The translations under genes and the position numbers were made by a program. The notes beneath the pieces are model-generated. The model was not told the origin of the DNA. It was given only the letters and a program-made list of their open reading frames with translations, and did not search any database. 64,000 nt of DNA from Planctomycetota bacterium (GTDB lineage: Bacteria; Planctomycetota; UBA1135; UBA2386): positions 1 through 64,000 of the forward strand of contig JANQJF010000081.1 of the NCBI GenBank assembly GCA_028281765.1, in the 5' to 3' direction. Below, piece by piece: positions 8,547 through 18,100 of the stretch (within the stretch, counting starts at the first letter, position 1; each line of letters begins with the position of its first letter).

Positions 8547-9200
8547 ATGGCGACCATTCTGGTCACTGCAGGTCCGACCAGGGAGCACCTGGACGGCGTT
8601 CGCTATTTGGCCAACGGCAGTAGCGGGCGAATGGGCTTTGCGATCGCCGCTGCGGCGGTCGCGCGGGGGCACTCCGTACGGCTGGTGGCCGGTCCGACCG
8701 AGCTCGACCCTCCCGCGGGCGCCGATGTGCAGCGCGTCGTCTCGGCCCGGGACATGCACGCCGCGGCCCTGCGAGCCTTCGAGGGCGCGGACGTCGCCTT
8801 CGGCGTCGCCGCCGTCGCGGACTTCCGGCCGTCGACGTGCGTCGACGGCAAGCCCGCGAAGCACGAAGTCGCGACGACGATCGAGCTCGTGCCGAACCCG
8901 GACGTCATCGCGTCGCTCGGGGAGATCAAGGGCGAGCGTTGCGTCGTCGGGTTCGCGCTCGAGGCGGACGCTGCCGACGCGAGCGCGATCGAGAAGGCGC
9001 GCGCGAAGCTCGCGCGAAAGCACCTCGATCTCTGCGTGCTCAACTCGGCGTCGGCGATGGGCGCCGACTCCAATCAAGTCACGTTGGTCTGGGCGGACGG
9101 ACGCACCGATCCGCTCCCGACGATGTCGAAGTCACAACTGGGTGCGGAGCTCGTCGACCGAGTGACCGCCAGCCGAGGCGAGGTGGGCGATGACTCGTAA
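8547..9200 (+). CDS. coaB: Stand-alone phosphopantothenoylcysteine synthetase (CoaB domain)
   Basis: A 217-residue protein matching the CoaB half of the usual bifunctional CoaBC. It carries ILVTAGPTREHLDGVRYLANGSSGRMG at the N-terminus, the AAVADF motif, and KHEVATTIELVPNPDVI with the conserved Lys and Asn-Pro-Asp. CoaB ligates 4'-phosphopantothenate and cysteine in coenzyme A synthesis. No CoaC decarboxylase domain is present, so it must be encoded elsewhere. The ATG at 8547 was chosen because homology-like sequence begins exactly there; the frame upstream reads as low-complexity non-coding sequence. The gene overlaps ftsK by 11 bases, so the two are probably co-transcribed. Confidence 0.85.
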   Translation: MATILVTAGPTREHLDGVRYLANGSSGRMGFAIAAAAVARGHSVRLVAGPTELDPPAGADVQRVVSARDMHAAALRAFEGADVAFGVAAVADFRPSTCVDGKPAKHEVATTIELVPNPDVIASLGEIKGERCVVGFALEADAADASAIEKARAKLARKHLDLCVLNSASAMGADSNQVTLVWADGRTDPLPTMSKSQLGAELVDRVTASRGEVGDDS

Positions 9201-11805
9201 GGGTCCGCGATTCGTTCCTGTCGAAGATGCTCCCGGACCGGGGCTGTCCGCGCGCTCCCGCGAGCTGATCGCGTTCTGCGTGCTCGGTTTCTGCGTCTAT
9301 CTGCTCCTCGCGCTCGCGACGTTCGCGGCGCGCGGTCCCGATGCCGTGGACATCCCGCGGGGCACGCTGATCAACCTGGGCGGCACCGTCGGGTACTACT
9401 TCGCGCACGGGTTGACGTTCGTGCTCGGCTGGGCGGCGTGGGTGCCGTGCTTGTTCGGCATCGCGTTCGGAATCTCGATGTTCCTCGGCCGTCGCGTCGA
9501 GCGGCCGGCGTTCAAGGCGCTCGGCATCGTCGTCTTCACCGCGATGCTGTCGTTGATGTTCGCCGGAGCGGACGGTGGCGTGCACGAAGCCGCGCGCCTC
9601 ACGCCGTACGGACCGGGTGGTCGCTTCGGTGCGAACCTGTCCCCGAAGATCAGCCTGGCGTTCGGTTCCTCGGGTCGCATCCTCCTGCTCGCGTTTGGGG
9701 CGATCGTGTCCCTGCTGCTCGCGACCGAGTGGATGTTCTCCGAGCTGCTCGACCGCACGTTCGTCCGTCTCGAGCGCGCGTTCCGGCACGTGTTCGCGCC
9801 GCGGCCGTCGCTGGCCGGTGGGGCCGGTGACCTCGACGAGCTCGTCGACGAAGAAGAGGCCGTCACGCGGCCGCGCTGGTACGAGCGCATTCGTCTGCCG
9901 TGGAAGAGCCGGCTCGAAGAAGACGAGGAATTCGAGGAGGAGGAAGAAGGCGAGGAAGAAGAGGAAGACGAAGAGCTCGACGACGAGGAAGAAGTCGAGG
10001 AGGACGAAGAGGTCGAGGAAGAGGAAGACGAAGAGGCTGAAGCCGAAGAGGAGGAGCGTGGGGTCGAGGAGCCGCCGGCCGAGCCGGTCGCGGAGGTCGA
10101 GGCCCCCGAGGTCGCGGCCGAGCCCGCGCCGTCCCCGCTGCCGGTCAAGCGCCGCAAGCCGCGCCGCAAGAAGCGCCGCCTCAAGCCGAAGCAGCCAGAG
10201 CTGCCGTTCGCGGAGCCCTATCCGTTCCCGCCGATCGACCTGTTCCGGGAGCCGCCCGAGACCGAGGACTCCGAGTCCGAGGCGAAGCTCGACGAGAACA
10301 AGGCCGCGATCGAGCGCCGCCTGAAGTCGTTCAAGATCGACGCCAAGGTGGTCGCGGCGTCGGTCGGACCGGCGGTCACGCAGTACGAGCTCGAGCTCGC
10401 CGAGGGCATCAAGCTCTCGAAGCTCACGTCGTACGAAGCCGACCTCGCAGCCGCGCTCAAGGCCGTGTCCGTCCGCGTCGTCGCGCCGATCCCCGGCAAG
10501 GGCACGGTCGGTGTCGAGGTCCCGAACGCGCAGCGTCAGGTCGTCGTCATGCGCGAGCTGCTCGACGAGTTCGGCAGCGACGAGGATGCGGCGATCCCGC
10601 TGATGCTCGGTCGAGACGTCGCTGGCGTCCCGATCATCGAAGACTTGGCGAAGATGCCGCACCTGCTGATCGCGGGCACGACGGGATCCGGCAAGTCGGT
10701 CTGCATCAACTCGATCCTGCTTTCGATCCTCATGCTGCGCACGCCGCAGCAGGTGCGCCTGATCCTCGTCGACCCGAAGATGGTCGAGCTGCAGACCTAC
10801 AAGAACATGCCGCACCTCGCGTGTTCCGTCGTCACGAACATGAAGAAGGCGCCCGGTGTGCTCGAGTGGGCGGTCGCGGAGATGGAGCGCCGCTACGAGC
10901 TGCTGTCGCAGGTCGGCGTCAATCACATCCGCGGCTACAACAAGCTCGGTCAGGAAGAAGTCGAGAAGCGCCTCGGCAAGCCGATCGATCCCGCGGACGT
11001 CTACCTGCCGTACCAGGTGCTCGTGATCGACGAGCTCGCGGACCTCATGACTGTCGCGCAGAAGGAGGTCGAAGAGTCGATCCAGCGACTGGCGCAGAAG
11101 TCGCGCGCGGTCGGTCTGCACGTCATCCTCGCGACGCAGCGTCCGAGTTCCGACGTCATCACGGGCATCATCAAGGCCAACCTGCCATGTCAGATCGCGT
11201 TCAAGGTCAACCGCAAGATCGACTCGCGCGTCATCCTCGACGCGAATGGCGCGGAGAAGCTGCTCGGCCATGGCGACATGCTCTTCGTGCCGACGTCTTC
11301 GCAGCAGCTCGTGCGTGCGCAAGGCACGTTCGTCCGTGAAGAGGAAATCCACGCGGTCGTCGGCTACCTCGAAGAGAACGGCCCCAAGCCCGCCTTCATT
11401 CCGGATCTCGTGCAGACCGAGACCGGCAAGCGCCGCAGCCCGAAGGACCGCGACGACCTCTACGAGGAGGCGGTCGAGGTCATCCTCGGGCAGCAGCGCG
11501 GTTCGGCGACTCTGCTGCAGCGCGCGCTGTCCGTCGGCTATACGCGGGCGACGCGACTCCTCGAGATGATGGAGGCCGACGGCGTCGTCGGTCCGTTCGT
11601 CGGCTCGAAGTCCCGCGAGGTGATGCTGACGCTCGACGAGTGGAAGGCGCGGGAGGCTGCGATCCAGGAGGAACTCGAGGCTCTCGAGGAGGGCGAAGAG
11701 TACGAGGACGAGGATGGTGAGGACGTCGAAGAGGTCGACGAAGACGGCGACGCGGACGAAGAGTACGTCGAGGACGACGACGAAGAGGAGCCCGCGGCCA
11801 AGTAG
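9190..11805 (+). CDS. ftsK: DNA translocase FtsK with long acidic linker
   Basis: An 871-residue FtsK/SpoIIIE translocase. The N-terminal region (about residues 15-190) has four membrane segments that anchor it at the septum. Residues about 243-295 are almost all Glu and Asp, followed by Pro/Ala and a basic KRRKPRRKKRR patch. The alpha/beta motor has Walker A around residues 496-503 (GTTGSGKS), Walker B LVIDELADLM, and the ATQRPSSDVITG segment. The C-terminal winged-helix gamma domain (YEEAVEVILGQQRGSATLLQ onwards) should read orienting DNA motifs. A second acidic tail of about 50 residues follows gamma, which is unusual. The enzyme pumps chromosome ends during division. A motorless relative lies at 18530. 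Confidence 0.95.
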   Translation: MTRKGPRFVPVEDAPGPGLSARSRELIAFCVLGFCVYLLLALATFAARGPDAVDIPRGTLINLGGTVGYYFAHGLTFVLGWAAWVPCLFGIAFGISMFLGRRVERPAFKALGIVVFTAMLSLMFAGADGGVHEAARLTPYGPGGRFGANLSPKISLAFGSSGRILLLAFGAIVSLLLATEWMFSELLDRTFVRLERAFRHVFAPRPSLAGGAGDLDELVDEEEAVTRPRWYERIRLPWKSRLEEDEEFEEEEEGEEEEEDEELDDEEEVEEDEEVEEEEDEEAEAEEEERGVEEPPAEPVAEVEAPEVAAEPAPSPLPVKRRKPRRKKRRLKPKQPELPFAEPYPFPPIDLFREPPETEDSESEAKLDENKAAIERRLKSFKIDAKVVAASVGPAVTQYELELAEGIKLSKLTSYEADLAAALKAVSVRVVAPIPGKGTVGVEVPNAQRQVVVMRELLDEFGSDEDAAIPLMLGRDVAGVPIIEDLAKMPHLLIAGTTGSGKSVCINSILLSILMLRTPQQVRLILVDPKMVELQTYKNMPHLACSVVTNMKKAPGVLEWAVAEMERRYELLSQVGVNHIRGYNKLGQEEVEKRLGKPIDPADVYLPYQVLVIDELADLMTVAQKEVEESIQRLAQKSRAVGLHVILATQRPSSDVITGIIKANLPCQIAFKVNRKIDSRVILDANGAEKLLGHGDMLFVPTSSQQLVRAQGTFVREEEIHAVVGYLEENGPKPAFIPDLVQTETGKRRSPKDRDDLYEEAVEVILGQQRGSATLLQRALSVGYTRATRLLEMMEADGVVGPFVGSKSREVMLTLDEWKAREAAIQEELEALEEGEEYEDEDGEDVEEVDEDGDADEEYVEDDDEEEPAAK

Positions 11806-11816
11806 GCAAGTGCGCC

Positions 11817-11854
11817 CCCGTGCTGCGCAGGCGCAAGCGCACGCGCAGCACGGG
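11817..11854. terminator. Hairpin between convergent ftsK and radical SAM genes
   Basis: Perfect 12-base arms (11817-11828 and 11843-11854) enclose a 14-base loop that can itself fold. There is no T-run on either strand, but the position between two convergent stops suggests a bidirectional terminator. Confidence 0.6.
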
Positions 11855-11884
11855 AAATGACTCGAGCAGGCGAGAGAATGTGGC

Positions 11885-13468
11885 TCAGTCGTAGAGCGTG
11901 CTGCCCTCGACGCGCGGGATCGGCTGATGCCGGACCAAGCAGCGCACCTTCGCGGTCCGCGTCGACCGCGAGCCATCCCCATCGTCGTGCGCGACGAGGA
12001 ACCACCACATTGCGAGGTTCGGCCCGAACTGGCGCCACGCGTCCTCCGGGAGCGTGAACTCGGTCGCGTCCGCGGGGATCTCGAACACGACGTTGTTCTC
12101 GTGGTAGGTGCCGCCGACGCCAAAGACGACGGAGTATCCGGAGACCGCATGGTCCGGCGCGTCCCACGTGAACGTCGGCGCGTCCTCGGTGCGCGTCATG
12201 TGCGCAGGCTCGCGCGCCGCGAGCGTGCGGTTGTCATCCGATACGCGCGCGCGCTCGGGTGAGTGCACGTCGTGATACCAGTCGATCACCGGCAGCTGGT
12301 CTTGCTCCGGCAGGATCCAGGCCGTGTGGAACGCGCAGCCCTTGCACATGTCCGGCAGGTCGCCGGTCAGCATGCCGCGCCGCAGGTCCTGAGCTTCCTT
12401 GCTGTTCCACACTTCGTCGAAGCTCTGCTCGATGACGTTGCCGAGCTTGAGCTTGCCCGACTCGGCGACGCAGCACGGATAGGCTTCGCCGTCTGCGTGG
12501 ATCTTGATGTGGTCGACCGACTGCACGCAGTAGCCGGGGTAGAAGTAGCGGATCTCGTCCCAGACCGAGAGGCGCGACTTCCGGTTCTCGCGGAACTCGA
12601 GGTCGTCCGGCATGTAGTCGAACACGTGCCGCTCGCGACCTTCGAACAGCACGCGCACCTGCTTCTCCTTGGCGATGTTCTCGATGCGGTTCAGCATCCA
12701 CGACACCCATTCGGGCGACATGTGCTTCAGAGCGTCGGAGAAGTCGCGATCGGCGCTGAGGCCGGGCGGGCACAGGAACGCGAGCAGGCGGATCGTCTTG
12801 CAGCCTTGGTCGGCGAGATACCCGACCGTCTCGTCGATGAACGCCGCGTTCTCCGTCATGAACACGATGTTGGCCTGCGGCTCGATGCCCTTCTCGAGGC
12901 AGAGCTTCGCGGCGCGCGGCAGGTTCGCGAACACCTTGTCGGGCTTGCTGCGCAGGCGGATGCGCTCGTAGATGTCCGGCAGATGGCTGTCGATCGAGAA
13001 CGTCAGCGTGCTGACGTGGGGCTCGAGTTCGGCGAACTTCGCGTCGTCCAAGAACTGCGCGTTCGTGATGACGTCGAGTTCGAGGCCGTACTGCTCGGCC
13101 AGGCCCCGCGCGAGATCCCAGGTGACGATCAGCGGCTCGCTCCCGACGAACGGCGACAGCACCGATGCCGTCGGGAAGACCTCCGCCGCGAGACGCTCGG
13201 CCACGTCCTCGGGGAACTTCTTCATCGGCGGGTTGTTGCCGTCGTAGCACATCGTGCACGACATGTTGCAGAAGTTGCTGAGCTGGAACTCGAAGACGCG
13301 AGGCTTCGACTCGAACCGGAGTCGACCGAGCATCAGGTCCTGGTCGAGGCGTTCGCGGTTCTGACGCAGCAGGGCGAGCTTGGCGTCGGCGGAGATCGGC
13401 GCAGCCTCGGGGGGCCTTGGTTCGGAGGCTCTATGCTCGGGGGTCGTCTGTTCTGGGTCCGGGGTCAT
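11885..13468 (-). CDS. Radical SAM/SPASM protein with C-terminal beta-sandwich-like domain
   Basis: A 527-residue protein. FCNMSCTMCYD places the three cluster-binding cysteines at residues 67, 71 and 74 (CxxxCxxC). Downstream cysteines in YPCCVAESGKLKLGN and PDMCKGCAF fit a SPASM/twitch auxiliary Fe-S domain. Residues from about 430 onwards (TFTWDAPDHAVSGYSVVFGV to TAKVRCLVRHQP) look like a fibronectin-III-type beta-sandwich, which is unusual in this family. SPASM proteins modify peptides or cofactors by radical chemistry. No precursor peptide or maturation partner is recognisable next door, so the substrate is unknown. The gene is transcribed alone, convergent with ftsK and divergent from the beta-propeller gene. 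Confidence 0.8.
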   Translation of the reverse strand: MTPDPEQTTPEHRASEPRPPEAAPISADAKLALLRQNRERLDQDLMLGRLRFESKPRVFEFQLSNFCNMSCTMCYDGNNPPMKKFPEDVAERLAAEVFPTASVLSPFVGSEPLIVTWDLARGLAEQYGLELDVITNAQFLDDAKFAELEPHVSTLTFSIDSHLPDIYERIRLRSKPDKVFANLPRAAKLCLEKGIEPQANIVFMTENAAFIDETVGYLADQGCKTIRLLAFLCPPGLSADRDFSDALKHMSPEWVSWMLNRIENIAKEKQVRVLFEGRERHVFDYMPDDLEFRENRKSRLSVWDEIRYFYPGYCVQSVDHIKIHADGEAYPCCVAESGKLKLGNVIEQSFDEVWNSKEAQDLRRGMLTGDLPDMCKGCAFHTAWILPEQDQLPVIDWYHDVHSPERARVSDDNRTLAAREPAHMTRTEDAPTFTWDAPDHAVSGYSVVFGVGGTYHENNVVFEIPADATEFTLPEDAWRQFGPNLAMWWFLVAHDDGDGSRSTRTAKVRCLVRHQPIPRVEGSTLYD

Positions 13469-13549
13469 CGGGTGGGAGGCAGCGGGGCGCGGGGATCGTG
13501 CCCGAGGTGTGGTTGGGAAGTCTACCGTGTGATCGGGATCTCGCGCGGT

Positions 13550-13580
13550 TTGGCGGGACTGCGGGGCGGTTTGGTAGGAT
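13550..13580 (+). promoter_or_regulatory. Candidate promoter of the beta-propeller gene
   Basis: TTGGCG (13550-13555) and TAGGAT (13575-13580) are 19 bases apart, which is longer than ideal. The ATG follows the second hexamer after seven bases with no Shine-Dalgarno sequence, suggesting a leaderless message. Confidence 0.3.
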
Positions 13581-13587
13581 CGGGCCC

Positions 13588-15084
13588 ATGCGACGGTGCG
13601 TTGGAGCGGTGCTGGCGGGCGTGGCTGCGATCACGGGCCCGGCGCAACACACCCGTGAAGTTGCGCGCTTCGACTACCGCAGCGCGAAGATCACGGTCGC
13701 TGCGTTCTCGAGCGACGGCAAGTCGCTGGTGACGGCGAGTGAGCCCGGCGAGGTCTTCGTCCGGGACGGCGTGACCGGCGAGGTGCGAGTGCGCTGCGCG
13801 GAGCGTCGGTTCGAACATCGGCTGTTTCCGCAGGTTCGCGAGATCTCCGTGAGTACGCGTCTGTTCGTGATGAAGTCGCGCGGATCCTCCTGGGTGTTCA
13901 ACGTCGACACCGGCCTGAATGTGGCCAACGCCACCCGTCAGCTCGCGAAGACTCTGAAGCGTCCAGCGCCCTGGCGCGCCGCGTTCGCGAATGAGGTGTG
14001 CGGAGTTCTGAACGTGGATCGGATCCTCGCGATGCCGAGCGAGGGCGATCGGGCGGTCGTCGTCATGAGGGGCGGCGATCGGTGCCTGCTGTCACGCCAG
14101 GGTGGAGAATGGTCGTCTCGCGTGCTGTCCGAGCATCGGAGACCGGTGCGGGAAGTCGACCTCTCGGCGGACGGCACCTGGCTCTACGTGCAGGTGGGGC
14201 GAGGCACACGGGAGTTGGTTCCGGTCGGGGAGCCGGCCGATCGCTCGGTCTGGAGTCTCGGCGATGACGATGCGGTGCCCCGGCTGCGACGATCCAGGGC
14301 CTTCGCGGTCGGTGCAGGTGCGCAGTTCGTGATCGTCCATGCGGCGGGTTGGCTGCGTGTGGATGCCGCGACCCAGCGGGTCGTCGACTCCCATGCGCTA
14401 CCGATGGTCGATGGGGAGTCGTTGCGAGCGATCGGCGTGAACGGCGACGGAACCAGGATGTTGTGCGGAGGGCCGAAGTGGTCGGCGTGGGTCGTCGCGG
14501 TGCCGAACGGTACCCCGGTTCGCCTTCCGAGTCCCGATGAGCCGGCCGACATCCGATCGTTCGCGTTCTCTCAGGACGGCGAGCGTCTGTGGGTCGGCGT
14601 CGAGGAATACGGTGGTGGGCCCGGAGGCGGTTGGCCCCGGATCGACGCGTACGCGCTGCTGCCCGAACCGCGATTGATCCGGAGTGAGCGGGTGGTGACC
14701 GGAGCGAGTTCGCTCGTGGCGACGCCGGACGCGTTGCTGAGTGGCGGCGTGTTCGGCTGCGCGCGGCGGCGCCTCGTCGATCTCTCCGCGATGGTTCGTG
14801 TGCTCTCACGCTCGAGGATCGCGCCGCGATTCGAGGACGACGCCACCGTGGTCGTGCTGCCCGACGACGCGGGTGCATCCTGTGGGCTGTTCGAGCTGCG
14901 CGAAGACCGGGCTCTCGCCGTGTCGTTCTCCGGTTGGCGGTTGCACAGTTTGCCGTCCCTCGAGCTCGTGGAGGGGGCGGAGGCCTTCGAGACGCAGGGT
15001 GGAACCGTGTCGTCGCGGACCGGGCGGTTTGCGGTCGCTGCCCTCGGCGAAGTCGTCGTCCGCGAGCTCGTCCGCGGTCACTGA
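13588..15084 (+). CDS. Secreted beta-propeller (WD40-like) protein
   Basis: A 498-residue protein starting with a short signal-like segment (VGAVLAGVAAITGPAQ). The rest is a series of blades with the pattern of WD40 repeats: VAAFSSDGKSLVTASEPGEVFVRD, VREVDLSADGTWLYVQV, LRAIGVNGDGTRMLCGG and IRSFAFSQDGERLWVG. No enzymatic motif or transmembrane anchor is visible. Such proteins are abundant in planctomycetes and usually act as binding scaffolds outside the cytoplasm. The upstream extension of the frame has no signal peptide, so I start at the ATG at 13588. It converges with the sigma-factor fusion gene; no functional link is evident. Confidence 0.7.
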   Translation: MRRCVGAVLAGVAAITGPAQHTREVARFDYRSAKITVAAFSSDGKSLVTASEPGEVFVRDGVTGEVRVRCAERRFEHRLFPQVREISVSTRLFVMKSRGSSWVFNVDTGLNVANATRQLAKTLKRPAPWRAAFANEVCGVLNVDRILAMPSEGDRAVVVMRGGDRCLLSRQGGEWSSRVLSEHRRPVREVDLSADGTWLYVQVGRGTRELVPVGEPADRSVWSLGDDDAVPRLRRSRAFAVGAGAQFVIVHAAGWLRVDAATQRVVDSHALPMVDGESLRAIGVNGDGTRMLCGGPKWSAWVVAVPNGTPVRLPSPDEPADIRSFAFSQDGERLWVGVEEYGGGPGGGWPRIDAYALLPEPRLIRSERVVTGASSLVATPDALLSGGVFGCARRRLVDLSAMVRVLSRSRIAPRFEDDATVVVLPDDAGASCGLFELREDRALAVSFSGWRLHSLPSLELVEGAEAFETQGGTVSSRTGRFAVAALGEVVVRELVRGH

Positions 15085-15124
15085 GATCGCCGCCGCGGGC
15101 CGGAATCCTCATGGCAATGGGATG

Positions 15125-15158
15125 CCCGCTGAAGAGTCGATGTCCCGAAATCAGCGGG
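15125..15158. terminator. Hairpin between convergent beta-propeller and sigma-fusion genes
   Basis: Eight-base perfect arms at 15125-15132 and 15151-15158 with an 18-base loop. The right arm includes the stop codon of the minus-strand gene. No T-run follows, so the call rests on symmetry and position. Confidence 0.35.
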
Positions 15159-18100
15159 GCCAGGCGACCTTCGTCGTAGCGCCAGTCTCCACCGTGGTCG
15201 TGCCCGCATGCTCGAGGGCTTCGTCCGCGTCGTTCGGCCAGAAGCGCAGCCGCCAGCGCACCGTGCCGGGTGGTCTGCGGATCTTGCGGCCGTGCGTCGA
15301 GATCGTCCGCCAGGTGCCGGATCCGTCCTCGATCGCGATCTCCATCTGGCCCTCGTCGTGGCCCGATGGAGGCGCGAATCGGATCGTGCCCGGGCGGACC
15401 GGTCGCATCGTCACGCGGGTCTCGGTGCGCGGCTTCGCGGTGAACCGCACTTCGCCGAAGAAGTCGCTCCCGGCGACTTCGAGGGACAGCGGCGTGTTCG
15501 GGGTGACGCGGACCAGGCGGAACGACTCGGTCTTGCCGAGTCGGAGCATGCCCGTGTTCGGCGTGAACGGCAGGGGGTCCCCGTTCTTGTCGACGACGTA
15601 CGACTGCTCGTGCGACGGTCGCAGCAGGACGAGCATCGTGCCGAGGGATGCGATGTCGTCCGCCGACAGGTGGCTCGTGTCGAGCGTGCACACGACCGAG
15701 GCGGGCTCCCACAGCTCGAGTCGGATGGGTTTGTCGTTGTCCGCATCGACTTCGATCTCGCGCTCGCCGCGCCGGCCATCGGTCGCGCGCACGACAAGCC
15801 GGTACCGTCCCTCACGCAGCGCGGGAGCCGTGATCTCGCCGACGGCGATCTGGGGCCGCGGTGACGGTTGCGAGAAGTCGCGTTCCGATCCTCGCAGTGG
15901 CCACAGTTCGACTTCGCCCGGCGGCGCGGGGGCGCCGGTGGCGCCGTCGACGACTTCGACCCGAAGATCGGCGAGGTCGCCACTCACGCGACGCAGTGTG
16001 ATCGTGAGCCCGTCGCGCTGCGTGACCGTGCGCTCGGTGAATGGTGCCCATCGCGTTCTCGGCGCGGGCGGCGTGACCCAGAGGTCGTCGTGGCTCGCGA
16101 CGGCGTTCGGGAACGAGAAGCGGCCGTCCGGTCCGGTCTGCTCGGGCTCGCTTTCGTAGTGCACGCCCTTGTGAATGCCCAGCATGACCTGGACTCCCTC
16201 GAGGGGCTGACCGTCTTCGTCGACGACGCGGCCGGTCACCGGATCGCGGCGTTCGACGACGATGTCGTGTTCGACGGTGTCGCCGGTGTCCGGGATCGGA
16301 ATGCGCACGAACACTCGCGGGTGGTTCGGGCCCTCCGCGAGCAGATGTGCCGCGCGGTGGTGCGCGTGGGACTCCAGCTCGTACCGACCCTCGTCGTCGG
16401 AGACGCACGAGATGTCGACGCCGTTGCCGCGGACTTCCACCCCGGAAACCGGCGTGCCGTCGGGTGTCGTCACTCGGCCGCAGAGCGCTACCTCGCGCCG
16501 CACGTCGAGCACGATCTCGACTTCGGCGGTTTCGTCGTCGGATGGCCCGTCCTCGGAGGGGCGGACCGTGGCTTCGTTGCGCAGGTATCCCTTCGCGTGC
16601 GCGGCGACGATGTAGTTCCGCTCATGGCCCTGATGGCGGTTGGCGTCGCGCACGCTCTGCCCCGTCGGCAGGGGCAGGGTCGGGAACACGACGCGGCCTT
16701 CCGAGTCCGTCGACCGGCGGAACAACGCGGCGATCGACGGTAGCGGCGGAGTCGCGGACCGAGCCCATTTCTCGGGCCACATCGGCGCGAGGCCGATCGG
16801 CAGGAAGTGCGGGACCGTCGTCACGGATGCGCCCGCGATCGGCTCACCCTGAGTGTCGACGATACGCGCGGCGACACGGCCACTCGGTTGCAGCGTGATC
16901 TCGACGGGCGGCAGGTCCTCCTGCTCCGGCGCGACGCCGAGACGCGTCCAGCCGATACCGTTCTCGGCGATCGCGGTGAGCATCAGGACGCCGCGTGGAT
17001 TCGGCGCGAGGCGTTCGTCGAGCGCGATGCGACCGTCGTCTTCGGTCGATCCGAGCACGCGACCTTGATACATCGAAACCGAGCTGCCGATTCGCGATGG
17101 GTCCCACACGATCAGCTCGGCGGCCGAGTCGAGGGGGCGGCCGTCATGCTCGAACACGCGTCCGCTGAGCGCGACGCCGCGCACGAGTTCGATCGTGCCG
17201 AGATCGAGCACGCCGTCGGTAATCGTCTGCTGGACGTCGCTGTCGATGCGGACCTCTGTGGTCGCACGTTCGGGGGCGCTCGCGAGCGCGAAGCGGTAGA
17301 AGATCCAGCCGGATGCGGCGAGGGGGACTTCGAGCTCGAAGCGACCGTCTTCGTCGGCCGTCGTTGCTCGGTCGGGGTACTTCTCGAACGGCGTGAAGTT
17401 GGCGAGTCGCAGCGTTGCGCCGAGCGCGGGGCCGCCGCTGAGGGTGTCCACGATGCGTCCCGTGACCTTGCAGCGCGGCGAACCGTCGGCGACTCGGCTG
17501 CGCTCGCTCGCGGTCGACGTCGCGGCGGTGTCGTCACCGTTCGCCGCGGCGTCTTCGGCGGCTGGTTCTCCGCCGACCGTCGCGTCGAGCGCGACCGGCA
17601 ACTCCGCGTCGGTGGCGGGTGTCGCGGTCGTGTCGGGAGGCGGCCATGCTGCCCAGATTCCGAACGTCGCGCAGATCAGAACGCCTGCCGCGGCGAGGAG
17701 GTGTTTCGTGTTCATCGTGAGGAGCGCGGCGGTGACCGCGATGGGAGTGCCGGTGCCGAATGCGGCCCAGTTTCTCGGGCGCGCGATCGGCACGAGCGCG
17801 AGGAGCCACGAGCGTCGATCGCCGTAGCGGCGATCGAACTTCGCTTCGAGTGTCGCGAGCCCGCGCTGCAGATGCGTCTTCACGGTCGCGACCGGCATGC
17901 CGAGGCGCTTGCTGATCGCGCGCGGCGGCAGGTCGTGCCAGAAGCGCAAGACGATCGCCGTGCGGTACGGATCGGCGAGCGCGAGCACGGCGTCCGCCAG
18001 CTCGCGGTGCATGTGGACGGTCGCGACCACCTCGTCGGTGGGGATGGCGTTCGCATCGGGCTCGGTCGCGGATTCGTAGCGGCGCCGCGTCGCGCGGTCG

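Noticed and set aside
9079-12150. A 1023-codon open frame antisense to ftsK
   Set aside because: It is the mirror of ftsK codons in a GC-rich genome; its translation is Arg/Asp/Leu low-complexity without motifs, and ftsK is certain.
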